A stretch of 64,000 nucleotides of DNA from assembly GCA_965205735.1 (NCBI GenBank), contig OZ242179.1:1860001-1924000 (forward strand). Direction: 5' to 3'. Positions 43,531 through 53,224 of this stretch are shown piece after piece (position 1 is the first letter of the stretch; every line of letters begins with the position of its first letter). The stretch comes from VXNE01 sp965205735 (GTDB taxonomy: Bacteria > Pseudomonadota > Gammaproteobacteria > Pseudomonadales > Azotimanducaceae). Under the pieces are notes generated by a model. It was not told the origin of the DNA, searched no databases, and saw only the letters and a program-made list of their open reading frames with translations. Made by a program: the position numbers and the translations under genes.

Positions 43531-45132
43531 TCACCCGCGTCGGCGCGAGGTGAGGTTCCGCGCTATCACCCGCGCCGCGTTCCGGCCCGGCAGGCCTGTC
43601 ACGCCGCCGCCCGGGTGCGCGCCGGCACCGCAATGGTACAGCCCGGGGATCGGCCCCCGGTAGGCGGCGTAGCCCATGATGGGCCGGTTGGACCACACCT
43701 GGTCGGGGGTCATCGCGCCGTGGAAGATGTCGCCGCCGGGCAGGCCGAAACGTTCTTCCAGGTCCGCCGGCGTCAGCACCTGCCGGGCGATCACCGCACC
43801 GCTGAAATTGGGCGCGAAGCGGTCGATCGTGGCGAATACCGTATCGGCGGCGGCATCCCGATGCGTCTCCCAGTCCCGGTCGCGCGGGAAGTGCTGGCAG
43901 AACAGGCTCGCGACGTGGCGCCCCAGGGGCGCGAGGGAATCATCTACCGTCGACGGGATGAGCATCTCGATGACCGGCAACTGTGAGTAGTCGCCGCGAC
44001 GGGCGTCGAGATAGGCATTTTCCAGGTAGTCCAGGGTCGGACCGATGACGATACCGGCGCGGTGGTGGTCCCCGGCCTCGATGCCAGGACGACAAGCGAA
44101 GTCAGGCAATTCCGCCAGCGCCACGTTCATACGCAAGGTCGCCGACTCGGTGCGTGTAGCACGGATGCGACGCAGGAACTCGTCGCCAAGGTGTGTGTCA
44201 CGAACAAGATCAAGATAAAGGTGCTTCGGCGCGGCATTGGCGGCAATCGCGCGACCTCGGCGCGTCGAGCCGTCGGCAAGCACGACGCCGACAGCGCGGC
44301 CACGCTCCACCATCACTTCGACAACTTCGGACTCCGTCTCGACATCGACTCCCAGCGCCAGCGCTTCCGCCAGCATCGCCTGGCTGATCGCGCCCATGCC
44401 GCCAAGCGCGTGGCCCCATGCGCCGCGAACCCCGTCGAGTTCGCCGAGCGCGTGGTGCAGGAGGCCATAGGCGGTGCCGGGCGCGCGGGGCGATGCGAAG
44501 TTGCCGACCACGGCGTCGAATGCGAGGGCCGCCTTGACGTGTTCGCTTTCGAACCAGGCGTCGAGCAAATCGGCGACGGGTTTCAGGAACAGGTCCTTGA
44601 GATCCCGACGACGTTCCATGGACAGCCCCATGACATGCATGGCCGCGAGTCCAGCACTGATCCAGTCTGTGACGCCGCCGCCCACGTTGGGCGGTGTGCG
44701 ACGCATCTGTCGGCGCACGATGTTTCCGATCTCGCGAACCATGGCGCGGAAGCCCGCCAGGGCGCGGCCGTCATTGGCAGAAAAGCGAGCAAACTCGCGA
44801 GCGGTCGCGGCGTCATCGTTGTAGATCGACAGCGAATCGCGCTCCGACAAAGGCAGGAAATTGGCTTGCGGCCGAGGCACGAAGCGAAGGCCGTGAGACT
44901 TGAGACGCAGGTCGTGGATGATTTCCGGGGCCAGCAGCCCCACGGTGTAACTCGCCGTGGAGTTGCGGAAACCCGGGTGGAATTCTTCCGTCACGGCGGC
45001 GCCGCCGACGATGGGGCGGCGTTCCAGCACGCGCACGCTTAAGCCCGCCCTGGCCAGGTAGCAGGCGCAGACGAGACCGTTGTGGCCGCCGCCGATGATG
45101 ACGGCATCGGAAGAGGTCCTGGTCGTCACCAC
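43531..45132 (-). CDS. FAD-dependent oxidoreductase, phytoene-dehydrogenase/PYROXD2-like
   Basis: A 533-residue flavoprotein. N-terminal dinucleotide motif DAVIIGGGHNGLVCACYLAR (about 9-28) with VLERRPIVGGAA; a central substrate domain with GAWGHALGGMGAISQAMLAE; and a C-terminal FAD-closing motif GLYHCGAGAHPGGGVTGLPG. This matches the carotenoid-desaturase-like amine oxidase clade that includes PYROXD2. Substrate is unknown; no carotenoid genes are nearby. It is followed, after about 37 bp, by the same-strand TRAP operon upstream. Confidence 0.9.
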   Translation of the reverse strand: MVTTRTSSDAVIIGGGHNGLVCACYLARAGLSVRVLERRPIVGGAAVTEEFHPGFRNSTASYTVGLLAPEIIHDLRLKSHGLRFVPRPQANFLPLSERDSLSIYNDDAATAREFARFSANDGRALAGFRAMVREIGNIVRRQMRRTPPNVGGGVTDWISAGLAAMHVMGLSMERRRDLKDLFLKPVADLLDAWFESEHVKAALAFDAVVGNFASPRAPGTAYGLLHHALGELDGVRGAWGHALGGMGAISQAMLAEALALGVDVETESEVVEVMVERGRAVGVVLADGSTRRGRAIAANAAPKHLYLDLVRDTHLGDEFLRRIRATRTESATLRMNVALAELPDFACRPGIEAGDHHRAGIVIGPTLDYLENAYLDARRGDYSQLPVIEMLIPSTVDDSLAPLGRHVASLFCQHFPRDRDWETHRDAAADTVFATIDRFAPNFSGAVIARQVLTPADLEERFGLPGGDIFHGAMTPDQVWSNRPIMGYAAYRGPIPGLYHCGAGAHPGGGVTGLPGRNAARVIARNLTSRRRG

Positions 45133-45169
45133 CGTATTTCGTCAGGCGGAAACATCCCCGTTCAGCGCC

Positions 45170-46528
45170 CTATCCCATCATCCGGGGCAGCCACAGGACG
45201 ATGTCCGGCACCGCCAGCAGAACGGCGACCGTCAGCACGTCCGCGACAAAGAACGGTCCGATGCCTCGGAACACATCCTGCAACGGGATCGCGAGCGAGG
45301 TGCCGTCGTCGTCGCGCAAGCCCCGCGCAACGCCGGCGACGACGAAACAGTTGAGGCCGATGGGCGGCGTGATAAGACAGATTTCCGCCATCTTGACGAC
45401 CACGATGCCGAACCAGATCGGGTCGTAGCCGAGCGCGATCACGGCCGGATACACGACCGGCAGCGTGAGCACCAGCATGCCGATGGCGTCCATGAACATG
45501 CCGAGCACGGCGTAGGCGAGCAGGATGCAGACGACAATCAGAAGCGGGGGCAGGTCGAGTGTCACCACCCAGTCCGAGAAGGCCCCCGGCAGGCCGGCGA
45601 AGCCGAGGAAACGCACGAACAGGAACACGCCCCAGATCAACGTGAAGATCATCACCGTGAGCTTGGCGGTCTCCATCAAGGCTTCGCGAAGACGGCTGCC
45701 CATCTGCTTGACCGAGCGCTCCCGATAGGCGCGCAGGGCGTAGAGGCAGAACACCACGGCGGCGCCCAGGGCGCCGGCTTCGGTGGGCGTCGCGGCGCCC
45801 GAATAGAGCGCCCCGAAGATGATGCCGACGACCAGGAATATAGGCAGCGCGCCCGGCAGACTGGCGAAGCGCTGGCGCCATGTGAAGCCGCCGATGGATC
45901 GACCGAGATCCGGCCGAACCGCGCACATGCCAACGATCAATGCGACGTAGATCAGCACCGAGACGACGCCGGGGAGCAGTCCGGCAAGCAGCAGCTTGCC
46001 CACCGACTCCTCGACGATGATGGCGTAGATCACCAGGATCGCCGACGGCGGAATCAGCGACGCCAGCGTGCCGCCCGCCGCGATGACGCCGGCCGTGAGG
46101 CGTTTGCTGTAGCCATTCCGGAGCATGTCGGGGATGGCGACGCGGGAAAACACCGCGGCCGTCGCCGTCGAGGCGCCAGACACCGCGGCGAAGCCGGCGC
46201 TGGCGAATACCGTGGACACGGCGAGGCCCCCCGGCACCCACCCTACCCAACGCCGCGCCGCCTCGAACAATCGCGTCGTCAGGCCGGCGTGGAATGCCAG
46301 AAAGCCAATCAGGATGAAGAGCGGCAGTACGGACAGCGGATACGTGACGGTCTTGGAATGGGGAATGGTGCCCGCCACCGCCGCCGCCACGTTCCATCCC
46401 TTGAGCGCCAACAGCCCCAGGAAACCGGTCAGCGCCGCGGCGATGTAGACGCGAACCCCGAGGGCGACCATGGTGACCAGCAGGACGACGCCGGCGATGC
46501 CGGCCCATAGCTCGCTAATCCCGCTCAT
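45170..46528 (-). CDS. dctM: TRAP transporter large permease (DctM)
   Basis: About 452 residues, 12 or so TM segments of the DctM family. Landmarks: LFILIGFLAFHAGLTTRLFE, AAVSGASTATAAVF, GTLASLIPPSAILVIYAI, GAATPTEAGALGA and KMAEICLITPPIGLNCFV. It uses an ion gradient to import the substrate delivered by DctP. The ATG at 46528 overlaps the DctQ stop (ATGA). Confidence 0.94.
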   Translation of the reverse strand: MSGISELWAGIAGVVLLVTMVALGVRVYIAAALTGFLGLLALKGWNVAAAVAGTIPHSKTVTYPLSVLPLFILIGFLAFHAGLTTRLFEAARRWVGWVPGGLAVSTVFASAGFAAVSGASTATAAVFSRVAIPDMLRNGYSKRLTAGVIAAGGTLASLIPPSAILVIYAIIVEESVGKLLLAGLLPGVVSVLIYVALIVGMCAVRPDLGRSIGGFTWRQRFASLPGALPIFLVVGIIFGALYSGAATPTEAGALGAAVVFCLYALRAYRERSVKQMGSRLREALMETAKLTVMIFTLIWGVFLFVRFLGFAGLPGAFSDWVVTLDLPPLLIVVCILLAYAVLGMFMDAIGMLVLTLPVVYPAVIALGYDPIWFGIVVVKMAEICLITPPIGLNCFVVAGVARGLRDDDGTSLAIPLQDVFRGIGPFFVADVLTVAVLLAVPDIVLWLPRMMG

Positions 46529-47133
46529 CGGACCGACTCCCGGTCCGTGTCCGAAAGGTGGATCTCGGCTTCCGCCTGGGCCGCCGCGTCCTGGATGGTC
46601 GGCACGGCGACGGGTTCCAGTCCGGGATGCAGAACGAGGCGCCAATACCCCGCCAACTGGACCAGCAGCCGCACGAGCAGGACGGACAGAGCCACGGGCA
46701 CAACGAGTTTCGCCGGCCAGGTCGCGAGTTCGATGTCGATGGTGCTGTCGCCGAACTCGAACGCGCGCTGAAAGTGCCGCCAAGCGTAGGGAATGAGCAC
46801 GCCGACGATGAACGCGGCGAGCGCCGTTCCCGCCATCTCGGCCAGCCACAGCCAGCGGCCATTGAGACGGGCCACCAGGATTTCCATGCGCACATGGGCC
46901 CCGGTGCGCTGCACGAAAGCGATGGACAATATGGCGAAGCCGACCATCGACACCTCAACGATGTCGATGTACCCGAAGATCGGCGATTCGAACACCGTGC
47001 GCAGGACGATCTGCGCAACGCCGAGCAGCATCAGCGCGAAGATGAGTCCGCCAGCGCAGAGATTGAGGCCGTTCTCGATCAGGCCGAGAAAGCGGTCGGC
47101 CCGATCCAGGCGGCGACCAAAGGGGTCATTCAC
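46525..47133 (-). CDS. dctQ: TRAP transporter small permease (DctQ)
   Basis: About 202 residues with four TM segments (LCAGGLIFALMLLGVAQIVL; VSMVGFAILSIAFV; EMAGTALAAFIVGVLIPY; LVVPVALSVLLVRLLVQL) and the typical FVQRTGAHVRMEIL. GTG at 47133 is preferred because it lies just downstream of the dctP stop; an ATG at 47187 would overlap dctP by 38 bp. The acidic C-terminal tail is unusually long. Confidence 0.88.
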   Translation of the reverse strand: MNDPFGRRLDRADRFLGLIENGLNLCAGGLIFALMLLGVAQIVLRTVFESPIFGYIDIVEVSMVGFAILSIAFVQRTGAHVRMEILVARLNGRWLWLAEMAGTALAAFIVGVLIPYAWRHFQRAFEFGDSTIDIELATWPAKLVVPVALSVLLVRLLVQLAGYWRLVLHPGLEPVAVPTIQDAAAQAEAEIHLSDTDRESVR

Positions 47134-47149
47134 AGTCAGCGAGGCGCGA

Positions 47150-48211
47150 TCAATCGGGCGCCGCACCTTCCCGGTAGGTACGCCCAACCGCCCCGAACAC
47201 GGTCTCCACCAAACCAGCGGCGTCGAACCGACCCGCGTTTTCAGCGATCCAGGCGTCGATCACCGGCTTGCCGGCCTGAGCACGAAACTGCGCAAGCTGC
47301 GCATCGGTATAACGGACTTCCTGCAGCGACGCCTTCAGCATCGGCAGGTTCGTGGCGTCAACATCGACGTACGCCTGGATCTGCGCGGCAATGACCTCCT
47401 CCTTCACATCCGCCAGCAGTTGCTTGTATTGCGAAGGAAGCGCCTCGTAGGCCGTGATGCCGAACACCAGCGGGCAGTCAGCCGTTCCCGGGGAGAGATT
47501 GCCGGTGAACCACTCGGACACCTCGTGGATGCGATAGGAGACGTGGCCGTAGGTGAACGGGAAGGATGCCGCATCCATGGTGCCCTGCTGGACGCCGGTA
47601 TAGACCTCGGTGGCCGTGGAACTGGCCGGCGTTGCGCCGAGCAGCTTCATGGCCTGGCCGAGACCTCCTCCGGCGCGCACACTCAGGCCTTTCCAGCCTT
47701 CCAGGTCGACCGGCGGTTCACCTCGGCCAAGGAGTTCGTACTGCGGCAGGAACGTAGAGGTATAAATCATGGCGTTCCACCGCGCCATTTCCCTGGCGAC
47801 CGCGGGATGCGCATACACCGCCTCGCGAATACGGCGGTTGGCGTCCCAGTCCGCCATCGGTAGAAACGGCATCGTCAACACCATCAGCGCCGCGTTCTTC
47901 CTCGGATGATAGAAGTTGCAGATCATCGCCGCCTGAAACGCTTCGATGGCGATGCCGTCCAGGTTTTCGCGGGATTTGGACAGCGCCTCGCCGTAATGCA
48001 GCGTCATCTGCCAGGCACCGCCGGTCTTCTCCTCGACGACGGCCGCCAACGCATCCGCCACGGCGGTGCCGGCGCGCGGCTTGCCCCACAGGGATACGTC
48101 CCACGACAGCCGCGGGCCGTCGACCGTCGCGGCCATGGCCGGCTCGAGGCCAAACGCAATGATGGCGGTCAGGAGGAAGATACGCACGGCGCCAGCGCCG
48201 GAAGTTCCCAT
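47150..48211 (-). CDS. dctP: TRAP transporter substrate-binding protein (DctP)
   Basis: About 353 residues from ATG 48211, beginning with a signal peptide (RIFLLTAIIAFGLEPAMA). The mature protein has LSWDVSLWGKPRAGTAVADA, MTLHYGEALSKSRENLDGI, the ligand carboxylate-binding Arg in GLSVRAGGG, and ASSTATEVYTGVQQGTMDAA. First gene of the dctPQM operon. Ligand is likely an organic acid; not determinable from sequence. Confidence 0.92.
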   Translation of the reverse strand: MGTSGAGAVRIFLLTAIIAFGLEPAMAATVDGPRLSWDVSLWGKPRAGTAVADALAAVVEEKTGGAWQMTLHYGEALSKSRENLDGIAIEAFQAAMICNFYHPRKNAALMVLTMPFLPMADWDANRRIREAVYAHPAVAREMARWNAMIYTSTFLPQYELLGRGEPPVDLEGWKGLSVRAGGGLGQAMKLLGATPASSTATEVYTGVQQGTMDAASFPFTYGHVSYRIHEVSEWFTGNLSPGTADCPLVFGITAYEALPSQYKQLLADVKEEVIAAQIQAYVDVDATNLPMLKASLQEVRYTDAQLAQFRAQAGKPVIDAWIAENAGRFDAAGLVETVFGAVGRTYREGAAPD

Positions 48212-48313
48212 GCGTTTTTTCCGTTGAAGAATCAAACGAGTGTGGTGACGCACCTCGAACGTGTCAAGGATGGCTCTCGCGGGCGCGGTGTCCGTTCGAA
48301 CGCTCCAGGGCCA

Positions 48314-48696
48314 TCATGCGCCCGGTCCGCGAGCCTTCATGATCTCGCGCAGCAGGCGCTGGAACATCGCGCGTTCGTGGCGCAGGTCGTGTCTCGATGC
48401 CGTGACCCGCGCATTGTCACACATGGCCTTTGCACGCCAGTCGGTCATGCCCGCCGCTTCCTTCAATCCATTCATCAACGCGTTCAGTCGATGCGGGCTT
48501 GAGGCAGTTCACGCGATCAACGCAGTAGTCGTTGCCGCCGGCGTCCGGGCAGATCGTCAACGCGCCGAGGGCCATCGCCTCCAGCGCGGGCAGATAGAAT
48601 CCCTCGCGGCTGGCCGGCAAGCAAACGACGATGCGCGAGCGAGCGAGCGCTTCGAGGAACACCTCCCTCGCGAGTTGCTTCATGAGGAGCGTCGCG
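48314..48696 (-). pseudogene. C-terminal fragment of a family-1-type glycosyltransferase
   Basis: Reads QLAREVFLEALARSRIVVCL, PASREGFYLPALEAMALGAL, CPDAGGNDYCVDRVNCL, then a frameshift near 48490 and LMNGLKEAAGMTDWRAKAM through FQRLLREIMKARGPGA with a normal stop at 48314. The first block is the nucleotide-sugar-binding end of GT-B glycosyltransferases (EGFYLPALEAMALG). The N-terminal half is missing and is replaced by a fragment of another gene. Confidence 0.65.
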
Positions 48697-48842
48697 CGCA
48701 GACCCGCCCGATCCGGCACGGGCAATCCGGCGCGGGTCATTTCGGACAGCGACCGACCCTTGCCCCCGACCGCCTCCAGGGACGCGCGTTCGGAATCAAA
48801 GGTCAGGATCACATCACGCATGGGCAGTTGATCGATGACCAT
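48697..48842 (-). pseudogene. N-terminal fragment of a PEP synthase/pyruvate phosphate dikinase-like gene
   Basis: Starts MVIDQLPMRDVILTFDSERA and continues SLEAVGGKGRSLSEMTRAGLPVPD, the opening of the ATP-grasp domain in PEP-utilising enzymes (GGKG, then AGLPVP). After about 48 residues the frame passes without a stop into the glycosyltransferase remnant, producing a chimeric reading frame that is unlikely to be functional. Confidence 0.6.
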
Positions 48843-48959
48843 CGTCGTGGATGGCCGCACTGGCGGGCGCGGCAAAAGCACCCATCGTAGCGAGATACCG
48901 GGTTTCGCGAACGAATCCGGCGGGCGCGCTGGCGAGCGCTTCGGCGCGCGCGTGGCTGC

Positions 48960-50153
48960 TTATTCCCGGGCAGCTTCGGCAGGGTGGCTCTGCGCCGCTA
49001 GCTGGGTCTTCTCTTCCCGCAGCAGATCTCGCTGGCTGCGCAACTCGCGTTCGCGCGCTGCCAACTGTCGCGTCTGGTCGGTCAATCGCTGGCGCTCCGA
49101 TTCGAGGGCGAGCTTCTCTTGCTCCATCCTGGCGCGCAACTGATCCACGGCTTCGCGTTCGTATCGGGCGCGCTCGCGCTCCTGCGCGGCGATCTCCGCC
49201 TGCGAAGGCACGTCCATCAGAGGCTCGTGGGCGTACTCCAGCATCGCCGCGCGATCTTCGAAATCGAGTGCCGTGCCAGCGAAGTAGTCCTGCCAGAACC
49301 GTTTGTGCACCACTCGCAACCGTAGATTCTCCGTGGCTCCCGTTCGAGGAATGTAGAAGACCTTCACCCGGAGATCCGCGCGCGTGCGCGTGGGAGCGCC
49401 GATCAGAGCCGCCTGTTCCCCGCGTATTTGCGCAAACTCTTCGAAGCTCCAGTCTTCCCATCGAAGGTCCAGGTGCGAATACCATCTGGCGTGCTGCATC
49501 ATGTCCGAAAACACATACAGCGATGGCGACCCGGAGAGGTCTTCAAGATCGCGGAAGGTGTCCTCCATGGCCTCAACCAGGTAGGTACTGGCAACCCTCC
49601 CGTCTTGACCCTGTTGGACGAGCACGTCGATCCGGCGCTGCAGCGCATCGCGCTGGGCGCAAAACCGGTTCGCCTTGTCGCGCAACGATACGGGTACCTG
49701 GGCCGGCACGTCGTCGCAGTCCCGGGAGCCGTTGCCCTGGTCCTTGGCGGTAGCGATCATCAGGTCTGCGTTGTCGTAGGGCTTGCACAGGCGTCCGAGC
49801 AGCATCCGTGGTGATTCTGCATATCGGGTGAGCGCGAATACCTTCAGTTCGGTGTTCGCTTCGATGTCGTGAGTCACATCGCGTAGCAGCTTGCCGGGAA
49901 GCGAACCATAGGCCGGGCTCAACGGCTTGCGAAGGTCCAGCAAATAGACCGCGTGGCCGGCGATGTCAGCCGGTTCGACCAGGCAAGCAACGTCCTCCGA
50001 CGTGCCGTTGAGCGTACTTCGCAAATACGGCCCAAGGAAGAGAAGCACGGGTATCGGCAAGAAGATGAACAACAGGAGGGTCCAGCGGATTCGCCCGACT
50101 CCCGGCTCCCGCATCTCCGGCTTTCGCACCGGCCATTTCGCTCTCGCGGTCAT
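48960..50153 (-). CDS. membrane-anchored protein with C-terminal coiled coil, unknown function
   Basis: A 397-residue protein. A basic N-terminus, one TM segment (RWTLLLFIFLPIPVLLFLG, about 23-41), a periplasmic alpha/beta region with HAVYLLDLRKPLSPAYG (resembling the first strand of a von Willebrand A-like fold), and a long C-terminal coiled coil (about 315-390, rich in Glu, Arg and Gln). Last gene of an operon with a cytochrome c peroxidase and a sensor kinase, 20 bp behind the kinase. I do not recognise the family; a partner that reports to or is regulated by the kinase is plausible. Confidence 0.8.
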   Translation of the reverse strand: MTARAKWPVRKPEMREPGVGRIRWTLLLFIFLPIPVLLFLGPYLRSTLNGTSEDVACLVEPADIAGHAVYLLDLRKPLSPAYGSLPGKLLRDVTHDIEANTELKVFALTRYAESPRMLLGRLCKPYDNADLMIATAKDQGNGSRDCDDVPAQVPVSLRDKANRFCAQRDALQRRIDVLVQQGQDGRVASTYLVEAMEDTFRDLEDLSGSPSLYVFSDMMQHARWYSHLDLRWEDWSFEEFAQIRGEQAALIGAPTRTRADLRVKVFYIPRTGATENLRLRVVHKRFWQDYFAGTALDFEDRAAMLEYAHEPLMDVPSQAEIAAQERERARYEREAVDQLRARMEQEKLALESERQRLTDQTRQLAARERELRSQRDLLREEKTQLAAQSHPAEAARE

Positions 50154-50173
50154 TGAATTGGGCCACCCATGCG

Positions 50174-51835
50174 TTATCCCGGCATCCCCGGCAGCGTTAT
50201 TCGCGTTACGGTTCCCCCGCCCGGCATTGAACTGACCGAAATCGACCCGCCGTATTTCTCCACGAGGTAGCTCGCGGAGGTGAGCCCCACACCCGATCGG
50301 CCGTTTGTCGCCGCATAGAAAGGCTCGAACATCCTCTCTCGGACATCAGCCGACATGCCGACACCGTTGTCGATGATCGTGATGTACGCCTTGTCGTTCG
50401 CTCCACTCGTCGCGATCCTGATTTCGCCTTTGTCGTCTTCGCCCTTCTCCTGAATGGCTTGCGCCGAATTCTCGACGACCTTCTCCAGCATCAAGCAGAT
50501 TTCCGTTCTCGATGCGAACATGTCGGGCACGTCGCCGTAATCCGTCTCGACCGTCGCGACGTTCGCGGCCTGCGTCGCGGCGACCACTTCGTCAATACAG
50601 TCGTTGAGGTCGAGCAAGCTGTAGCTCACCTCGCCCTGACGTTTGGAGAAAGCCGACAGGCGTTCCGCGACCTCGGCGATTTCTGTCGCCTGCGCACGCA
50701 CGTTGGCGACGATGGCGTTCGCCGCCGCCACCACATCCGCGCGTTCGGCATCACTCTGAGATTCCTGGACCTTGTCGTTCGCCTCGCTGAGCGATTCCAT
50801 ACCCGTTGCGATTTCGTCCGCGGTCGCGGTCAGGTGCTGACCCACAATGTCCGACAGTATCTTGTGCGACATCAAAAGCTTGGTATTCGTGGACACGGCA
50901 TCATCGGCCGGCTTTCCAGCGCCAGTCGCCGGTTCCCGGGCGACCGCCACACGCTGTTGGGGAGCGCCCGCCGAGTCGGCAGCCGTCGCTTCGGCAACGG
51001 TGTCGCGGGTTCTGCTCACCGCGAATACGATCCACAGCAGCAACAAGGCGGCGACTGCTACCAGAATACCGTTCACGTAGTAGTCGTTGCGTTCCTGTTT
51101 CCTGTCGAGTTCGAATCCCAGATCGTCCACGAGTTTCACCGCGAGATCCGATATCTCGCTTGAGGTGGCCAGCGAGAACAGTTCGCCGGTGGGCGCCTGG
51201 CGTGCGAGCAACACCTCCGCGTGCGAGATAAAGTTCGCGAAATAGTTGGGCAGCGGCGCCGGCAGCGCTGTGGCGCTCGCGCCCAGGCGCTCCAGCGCAA
51301 CGGTCAGACGGCCCTTTGTAGCGTCGGTCGGGGCCGCCAGATAGGCGTCGATTTCGTTCGTCAGGGTGGACACTTCGCCCAGCAGTTCGGGGTTAATGTT
51401 CGGGACCTGGACGATATTCGACGCCGCCAGTGGCAGGTAGCGCGACGAGTTCCTGATGACGGCATATCCCGTCTTGAAGCGCTCGATGCGTTCTTCCTTG
51501 GCGTCGACCGCGCTTACATAGGCGCTTACGTCGTTGGCCAATCTGTCCGGAATGTCGGGAATGCTTCGCACCCTGGCCAGAAGTGCTCCCTTGAACTGGC
51601 TCATCTGCGGGATGAAGGCGACCAGGGAGTCGAAATCGGCCATCGGGTCGGATCTGACGCGGGCCGTTTCTATGCTCCAGTCCGCCGCCAACTGCTGGAT
51701 TCGCTGCACACCGGAAATGGACGAGCGGTAGCCTTCCGGGTCGTTTTCGCGGACAAGCCAATATAGAAACACGCCCGCCGCGACAAGAACCAGCGACAGG
51801 ACGGTCGCGACCTTGATCGAATTGTTGGACTTCAC
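50174..51835 (-). CDS. sensor histidine kinase with periplasmic DAHL-like domain
   Basis: A 553-residue membrane kinase. TM1 (VATVLSLVLVAAGVFLYWLV), an all-helical periplasmic domain of about 220 residues resembling DAHL sensors, TM2 (ILVAVAALLLLWIVFAV), a cytoplasmic helical region, and a HATPase domain: N box ENSAQAIQ, G1 ITIIDNGVGM, G2 GRSGVGLTSASYLVEKYGG. A clear phospho-accepting H box is not obvious; MSHKILSDIVGQHL is the best candidate. No response regulator gene adjoins. The GTG start overlaps the TGA of the cytochrome c peroxidase gene. Confidence 0.87.
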   Translation of the reverse strand: MKSNNSIKVATVLSLVLVAAGVFLYWLVRENDPEGYRSSISGVQRIQQLAADWSIETARVRSDPMADFDSLVAFIPQMSQFKGALLARVRSIPDIPDRLANDVSAYVSAVDAKEERIERFKTGYAVIRNSSRYLPLAASNIVQVPNINPELLGEVSTLTNEIDAYLAAPTDATKGRLTVALERLGASATALPAPLPNYFANFISHAEVLLARQAPTGELFSLATSSEISDLAVKLVDDLGFELDRKQERNDYYVNGILVAVAALLLLWIVFAVSRTRDTVAEATAADSAGAPQQRVAVAREPATGAGKPADDAVSTNTKLLMSHKILSDIVGQHLTATADEIATGMESLSEANDKVQESQSDAERADVVAAANAIVANVRAQATEIAEVAERLSAFSKRQGEVSYSLLDLNDCIDEVVAATQAANVATVETDYGDVPDMFASRTEICLMLEKVVENSAQAIQEKGEDDKGEIRIATSGANDKAYITIIDNGVGMSADVRERMFEPFYAATNGRSGVGLTSASYLVEKYGGSISVSSMPGGGTVTRITLPGMPG

Positions 51836-52815
51836 TGTGTCAACTCCTCGGACTCTCCCGCCAATGTCTTGATAAAGGCAACGATTGCGTCCTTGTCTTC
51901 GTCCGGCGCTTCTCGCCCCAACTGGAACTCGAACATGGCGTCTACGGCATCGCGCAACGTGGCGGCGCTGCCGTCGTGCAGATAGGGCGCGGTGTAGGCC
52001 GCCATTCTCAAGCTCGGAACCTTGAATGCATGCATGTCGGCTTCGTTGCCGGTGATGTTGTAGCGGCCCAGATCAGCCTCCGTGATGTTGCCGCGGCGTT
52101 TGAAAAACTCGTTGATGACTCCGAACACCTGAAACATGTTGCCGCCCACGTTCACGCCCTGGTGGCAGGACACGCAACCGTAGTACTTGAACAAGGTGTA
52201 GCCGCGCTTTTCCAGCGGGCTGATGGCATTGGATTCGCCGTTCAGCCAGCGGTCGAAGCGGCTGTTCGGAGTGGTCAGCGACGTGATGAATTCGGCCAGC
52301 GCGTCCTTGACGTTCGCGCGGTTTATGCCGTCGGGGTAGAGTTTCGCGAAGAGCCGCGGGTAGTTCTCGTCCTGAAACAGCTTGCCCACGACCTGGGGCC
52401 AAAGACTGCCCATTTCGATCGAAGACTGCACCGGTCCGTCGATCTGGTCGGGGAGCGTCGCGGCGCGGCCGTCCCAGAACTGTTTGAAGTTGAAGCTCGC
52501 GTTGAACACGGTCGGCGAATTCACAAGGCCGGGCGTATTGTTGATGCCCATGGAAACCCGTAGGCCGTCGTCGCCGCCCGAAGAGAGTTCGTGGCAACTC
52601 GCGCAGGACACGGAATCGTCCTTCGAGAGCCTCGCATCGTGAAACAGCATTCTGCCGAGCGCGGCCTTGGCGGCATCGACGCCGTTGTCTGCGGGGATCG
52701 GCTTGATGGGCTCGCCATGGGCGAGCGCCGCGAGGGCGAGGCAAACGACCGTGCGCGCGATCCATCCGAAGCAGCGGCGGTTCGGGTTTCTTTCAAAAAC
52801 GCCCAGCAAGTCCAT
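51832..52815 (-). CDS. di-heme cytochrome c peroxidase (MauG family)
   Basis: A 327-residue periplasmic protein with an N-terminal signal (VVCLALAALAHG) and two heme sites, CASCH (about 70) and CVSCH (about 214). Also LGRMLFHDARLS, NSPTVFNASFNFKQFWDGR and the MHAFKVPSLRMAAYTAPYLH block with its heme ligands, all typical of bacterial CCP/MauG enzymes reducing H2O2 or oxidising proteins. First gene of the operon with the sensor kinase. Confidence 0.92.
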   Translation of the reverse strand: MDLLGVFERNPNRRCFGWIARTVVCLALAALAHGEPIKPIPADNGVDAAKAALGRMLFHDARLSKDDSVSCASCHELSSGGDDGLRVSMGINNTPGLVNSPTVFNASFNFKQFWDGRAATLPDQIDGPVQSSIEMGSLWPQVVGKLFQDENYPRLFAKLYPDGINRANVKDALAEFITSLTTPNSRFDRWLNGESNAISPLEKRGYTLFKYYGCVSCHQGVNVGGNMFQVFGVINEFFKRRGNITEADLGRYNITGNEADMHAFKVPSLRMAAYTAPYLHDGSAATLRDAVDAMFEFQLGREAPDEDKDAIVAFIKTLAGESEELTQ

Positions 52816-53224
52816 GCGTCATCAATCACAAATACGGTGGTCATACGCGTCCACACGCGCTGCGCATTGGCAGCCCATCGGCGCAAAAGCCAGTGTGACG
52901 AGATCCCAATCCTTGCCCCCGATTCCGACAGAAGATCGGGGAACCCGATTCAGGTCTGCTCGGGATTGAGATCAGTCCTTCGGGAGCCAAATTTTCCTTG
53001 CGGCCGCGTGCGCGCGCAATGCGAAGATTCGGTAGTTCCAGAACAACAAACAGCAGGTGGTCGCAGCTCCGGTCAAATTAGCTCCGCTACTGATTCCGGT
53101 AGTGGGGCAATCACGACACGGTGGTTTGCAATCGCCCGCCGGGATAAGATCGTCCCCGGTTATCGGTTCCTGCACTTGGGGCGCATCCCGCCAAATGGAG
53201 AGGAGCCGGCAATCGCAAAGGCAG
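52816..53224. other. divergent intergenic region, no gene
   Basis: About 400 bp between the cytochrome c peroxidase gene and the ileS leader. It must hold promoters for both directions; I see no coding sequence. Confidence 0.4.
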
